Positions 5,691-7,274 of a stretch of 7,274 nt of DNA are shown in pieces. The notes beneath the pieces were generated by a model that had not been told where the DNA came from, ran no database searches, and saw nothing but the letters and a program-made list of their open reading frames with translations. The position numbers and the translations under genes are program-made. The stretch spans positions 1 to 7,274 of the forward strand of contig JAYSWD010000037.1 of the NCBI GenBank assembly GCA_043718225.1, given 5' to 3'. The DNA comes from Multiplicimicrobium sp043718225 (GTDB lineage: Bacteria; Omnitrophota; Omnitrophia; Omnitrophales; Aquincolibacteriaceae). How positions within the stretch are numbered: position 1 is the first letter of the stretch; each line of letters opens with the position of its first letter.

Positions 5691-7274
5691 ATGAAAAATA
5701 TTTTTAAAACAGCGGTGGTTACATTGCTTTTCTCTGCGCAAGCATTTTCAACCTATGCGGGGGTTGAAAAGCAACCGGATTTACAAAAAAATTCTCCGGC
5801 CATAGGTGCGATGAAAGAGGTGACAGTGACCGCGAAGCGCGAAGATTCTTATGGAGCGAATGAAACGGGAAATTTTTTGCCGGATGTGCAGGGAACTAAA
5901 ATTTACGCAGGAAAAAAAACATCGCTTGTCAATTTGGGAGAAGCTCCTCAGATTAGCAATAGTAATTTTCGTCAAGCCCTTGTCAAAGTTCCAGGGTTGA
6001 TCTTGGCCGAAGAGTCGACGCCGCTTTTTAGTTTGGGGTACCGAGGATTAAACCCTGACCGCTCGCAGTTTATTCAGGTGCTAAAAGATGGCATTCCTAT
6101 TCATGCCGATATGTTTGGTTACCCCGAGGCGTATTATGTGCCCCCCTTAGACAGCGTGGAAAAAATAGAGGTGATTCGCGGGGGCGCAGGGCTGATGTTT
6201 GGACCACAGCCAGGGGGCGCGATTAATTTTGTAACGCCGCTGCCGGCTGAGGATACGCCGCTCCGAGTGAAAAGTTCGAATGCTTTTGGGAGTCATGATT
6301 ATTTTTCAACTTATAATGCTTTGACCGGTAAGGTCGGATCGTTTGGATATCATGGATACTTTCATGAAAGACAAAGTAGCGGATTTCGTGAACGCAACAG
6401 CGACTATGAAGTTTTGAGTTCAAGTGTCAAAGTGACTGCGGATCCGACGGAAGCCTCCAAAGTTATCCTGACTTTTGATCAATATAACGAAGAGAATGGC
6501 GAGCCGGGCGGGTTAACGAGAGCGCAGTTTGATTCAGATAAAAATGTTACGACCCGTCAATGGGATCGCTTCAGTCTTGAACGCTATTACGGCTCAGTTA
6601 AATACGAAAACAAACTGGATGACGCCACTCAATTCGACTTATTGGTCTACGGCGGACATTATCGGCGCTGGAGCAAAAGGCAAAACGGCGGTGGCTTTGG
6701 AACCGTTCCGACAGGCACAACGAACACCATTTCAGAGCAAGATTTTTATAACTTAGGATTTGAAGAGCGCTTGCGCCATGATTACGAATTTTTAAATGGA
6801 GAACATACCGTATCATTTGGAACCCATACTTTTCTGTCTCATTCGCCGATTACCGGTGAAACAGGCGCTCAGGTTTTTTCCGAGTCAGGAATTATGGACA
6901 CTGTGACGGTTCGGGATACCGTGGCATTTGCGCCTTTTGTTGAGAATTTATTTCGGTGGGGCAAGTTTTCCATTACGCCCGGTTTTAGAATGGAAAATAT
7001 ATGGCAGAGAATTAACGAAAAGCTGCGTCGCACGGGGCGAGCACCGGAAAAGCACAAGGGTTATGACTTTGAACCGCTTTTTGGTTTAGCGGCGACTTAT
7101 GAAATAGTGCAGGGCATCGAAGCTTATTCCAATATTTCGCAATCTTATCGTCCCAAGCTTTTTACTCAAACCATTCCCACTGGTGCCACTCAAGTGATCA
7201 ATGAAGATTTGCAGGAGGGAAAAGGCGTTCAGTATGATTTTGGCTTTCGCGGAAAACGGCACGCCTTCTGGAAT
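5691..7274 (+). CDS. TonB-dependent outer-membrane receptor, FecA-like, cut by the window end
   Basis: The first 528 codons are open to the window edge; the C-terminal barrel is missing. Its job is energy-dependent uptake of an iron chelate or similar ligand across the outer membrane, powered by TonB-ExbB-ExbD. Residues 1-23 are a signal peptide ending TYA. A TonB box, KEVTVTAKR (42-50), follows. The plug domain covers about 88-182, with FRQALVKVPGLILAEE (93-108), GYRGLNPDRS (116-125), LKDGIPIHADMFGYPEAYYV (131-150) and VEKIEVIRGGAGLMFGPQ (156-173), ending in GGAINFVT (175-182). Barrel strands start after that. The plug resembles FecA-type receptors. The classical heme-receptor FRAP and NPNL boxes appear only as YRPK (486-489) and NEDL (504-507), so heme is not assured as ligand. 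GAGGG (5681-5685) sits 5 bases before the ATG as a strong ribosome binding site. The gene lies 73 bases after the membrane-protein gene, probably in the hemP operon. Confidence 0.92.
   Translation, partial: MKNIFKTAVVTLLFSAQAFSTYAGVEKQPDLQKNSPAIGAMKEVTVTAKREDSYGANETGNFLPDVQGTKIYAGKKTSLVNLGEAPQISNSNFRQALVKVPGLILAEESTPLFSLGYRGLNPDRSQFIQVLKDGIPIHADMFGYPEAYYVPPLDSVEKIEVIRGGAGLMFGPQPGGAINFVTPLPAEDTPLRVKSSNAFGSHDYFSTYNALTGKVGSFGYHGYFHERQSSGFRERNSDYEVLSSSVKVTADPTEASKVILTFDQYNEENGEPGGLTRAQFDSDKNVTTRQWDRFSLERYYGSVKYENKLDDATQFDLLVYGGHYRRWSKRQNGGGFGTVPTGTTNTISEQDFYNLGFEERLRHDYEFLNGEHTVSFGTHTFLSHSPITGETGAQVFSESGIMDTVTVRDTVAFAPFVENLFRWGKFSITPGFRMENIWQRINEKLRRTGRAPEKHKGYDFEPLFGLAATYEIVQGIEAYSNISQSYRPKLFTQTIPTGATQVINEDLQEGKGVQYDFGFRGKRHAFWN

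Noticed and set aside
6223..6423. Minus-strand frames of 60-70 codons inside the receptor gene (also near 5781, 6598 and 6869).
   Set aside because: They are antisense shadows of the long TonB-receptor frame, which carries unmistakable family motifs.

Overview
The window comes from a diderm (Gram-negative-type) bacterium. It encodes a TonB-dependent outer-membrane receptor, a HemP-type small protein and two exported proteins with Sec-type signal peptides. Several starts may be TTG. The sequence alone does not fix the lineage. The mixed gene set would suit a poorly sampled diderm phylum as well as a proteobacterium, so I make no firm taxonomic call.

Left part (1-2576, + strand): a secreted protein fuses a metzincin-type zinc protease domain (HExxHxxGxxH plus a Met-turn) to about ten TPR repeats. 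It is followed 24 bases later by a class I SAM-dependent methyltransferase with an N-terminal four-cysteine zinc ribbon.

Middle part (2721-4629, - strand): this pair converges on the first block. The upstream gene encodes a 222-residue exported protein of unknown function. It is followed, with overlap or directly abutting depending on the start used, by a FAD-dependent glycerol-3-phosphate dehydrogenase (GlpD family). That protein ends soon after the FAD domain and lacks the usual C-terminal domain.

Divergent intergenic region (4630-4886): this gap is unusually rich in inverted repeats. A 60-base element (4681-4740) is bounded by 8-base inverted repeats and encloses a hairpin, a 12-base palindrome and a second hairpin. 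Next to it, 4750-4818 is a second nested set of inverted repeats, including a perfect 6-2-6 palindrome that overlaps a possible -10 box upstream of hemP.

Right part (4887-7274, + strand): an iron or heme acquisition operon. It holds hemP, then a four-helix membrane protein broken by a one-base frameshift near 5440, then a TonB-dependent receptor that runs off the window end. The receptor has a clear signal peptide, TonB box and plug domain. It looks more like FecA-type receptors than classical heme receptors, although hemP sits at the head of the cluster.
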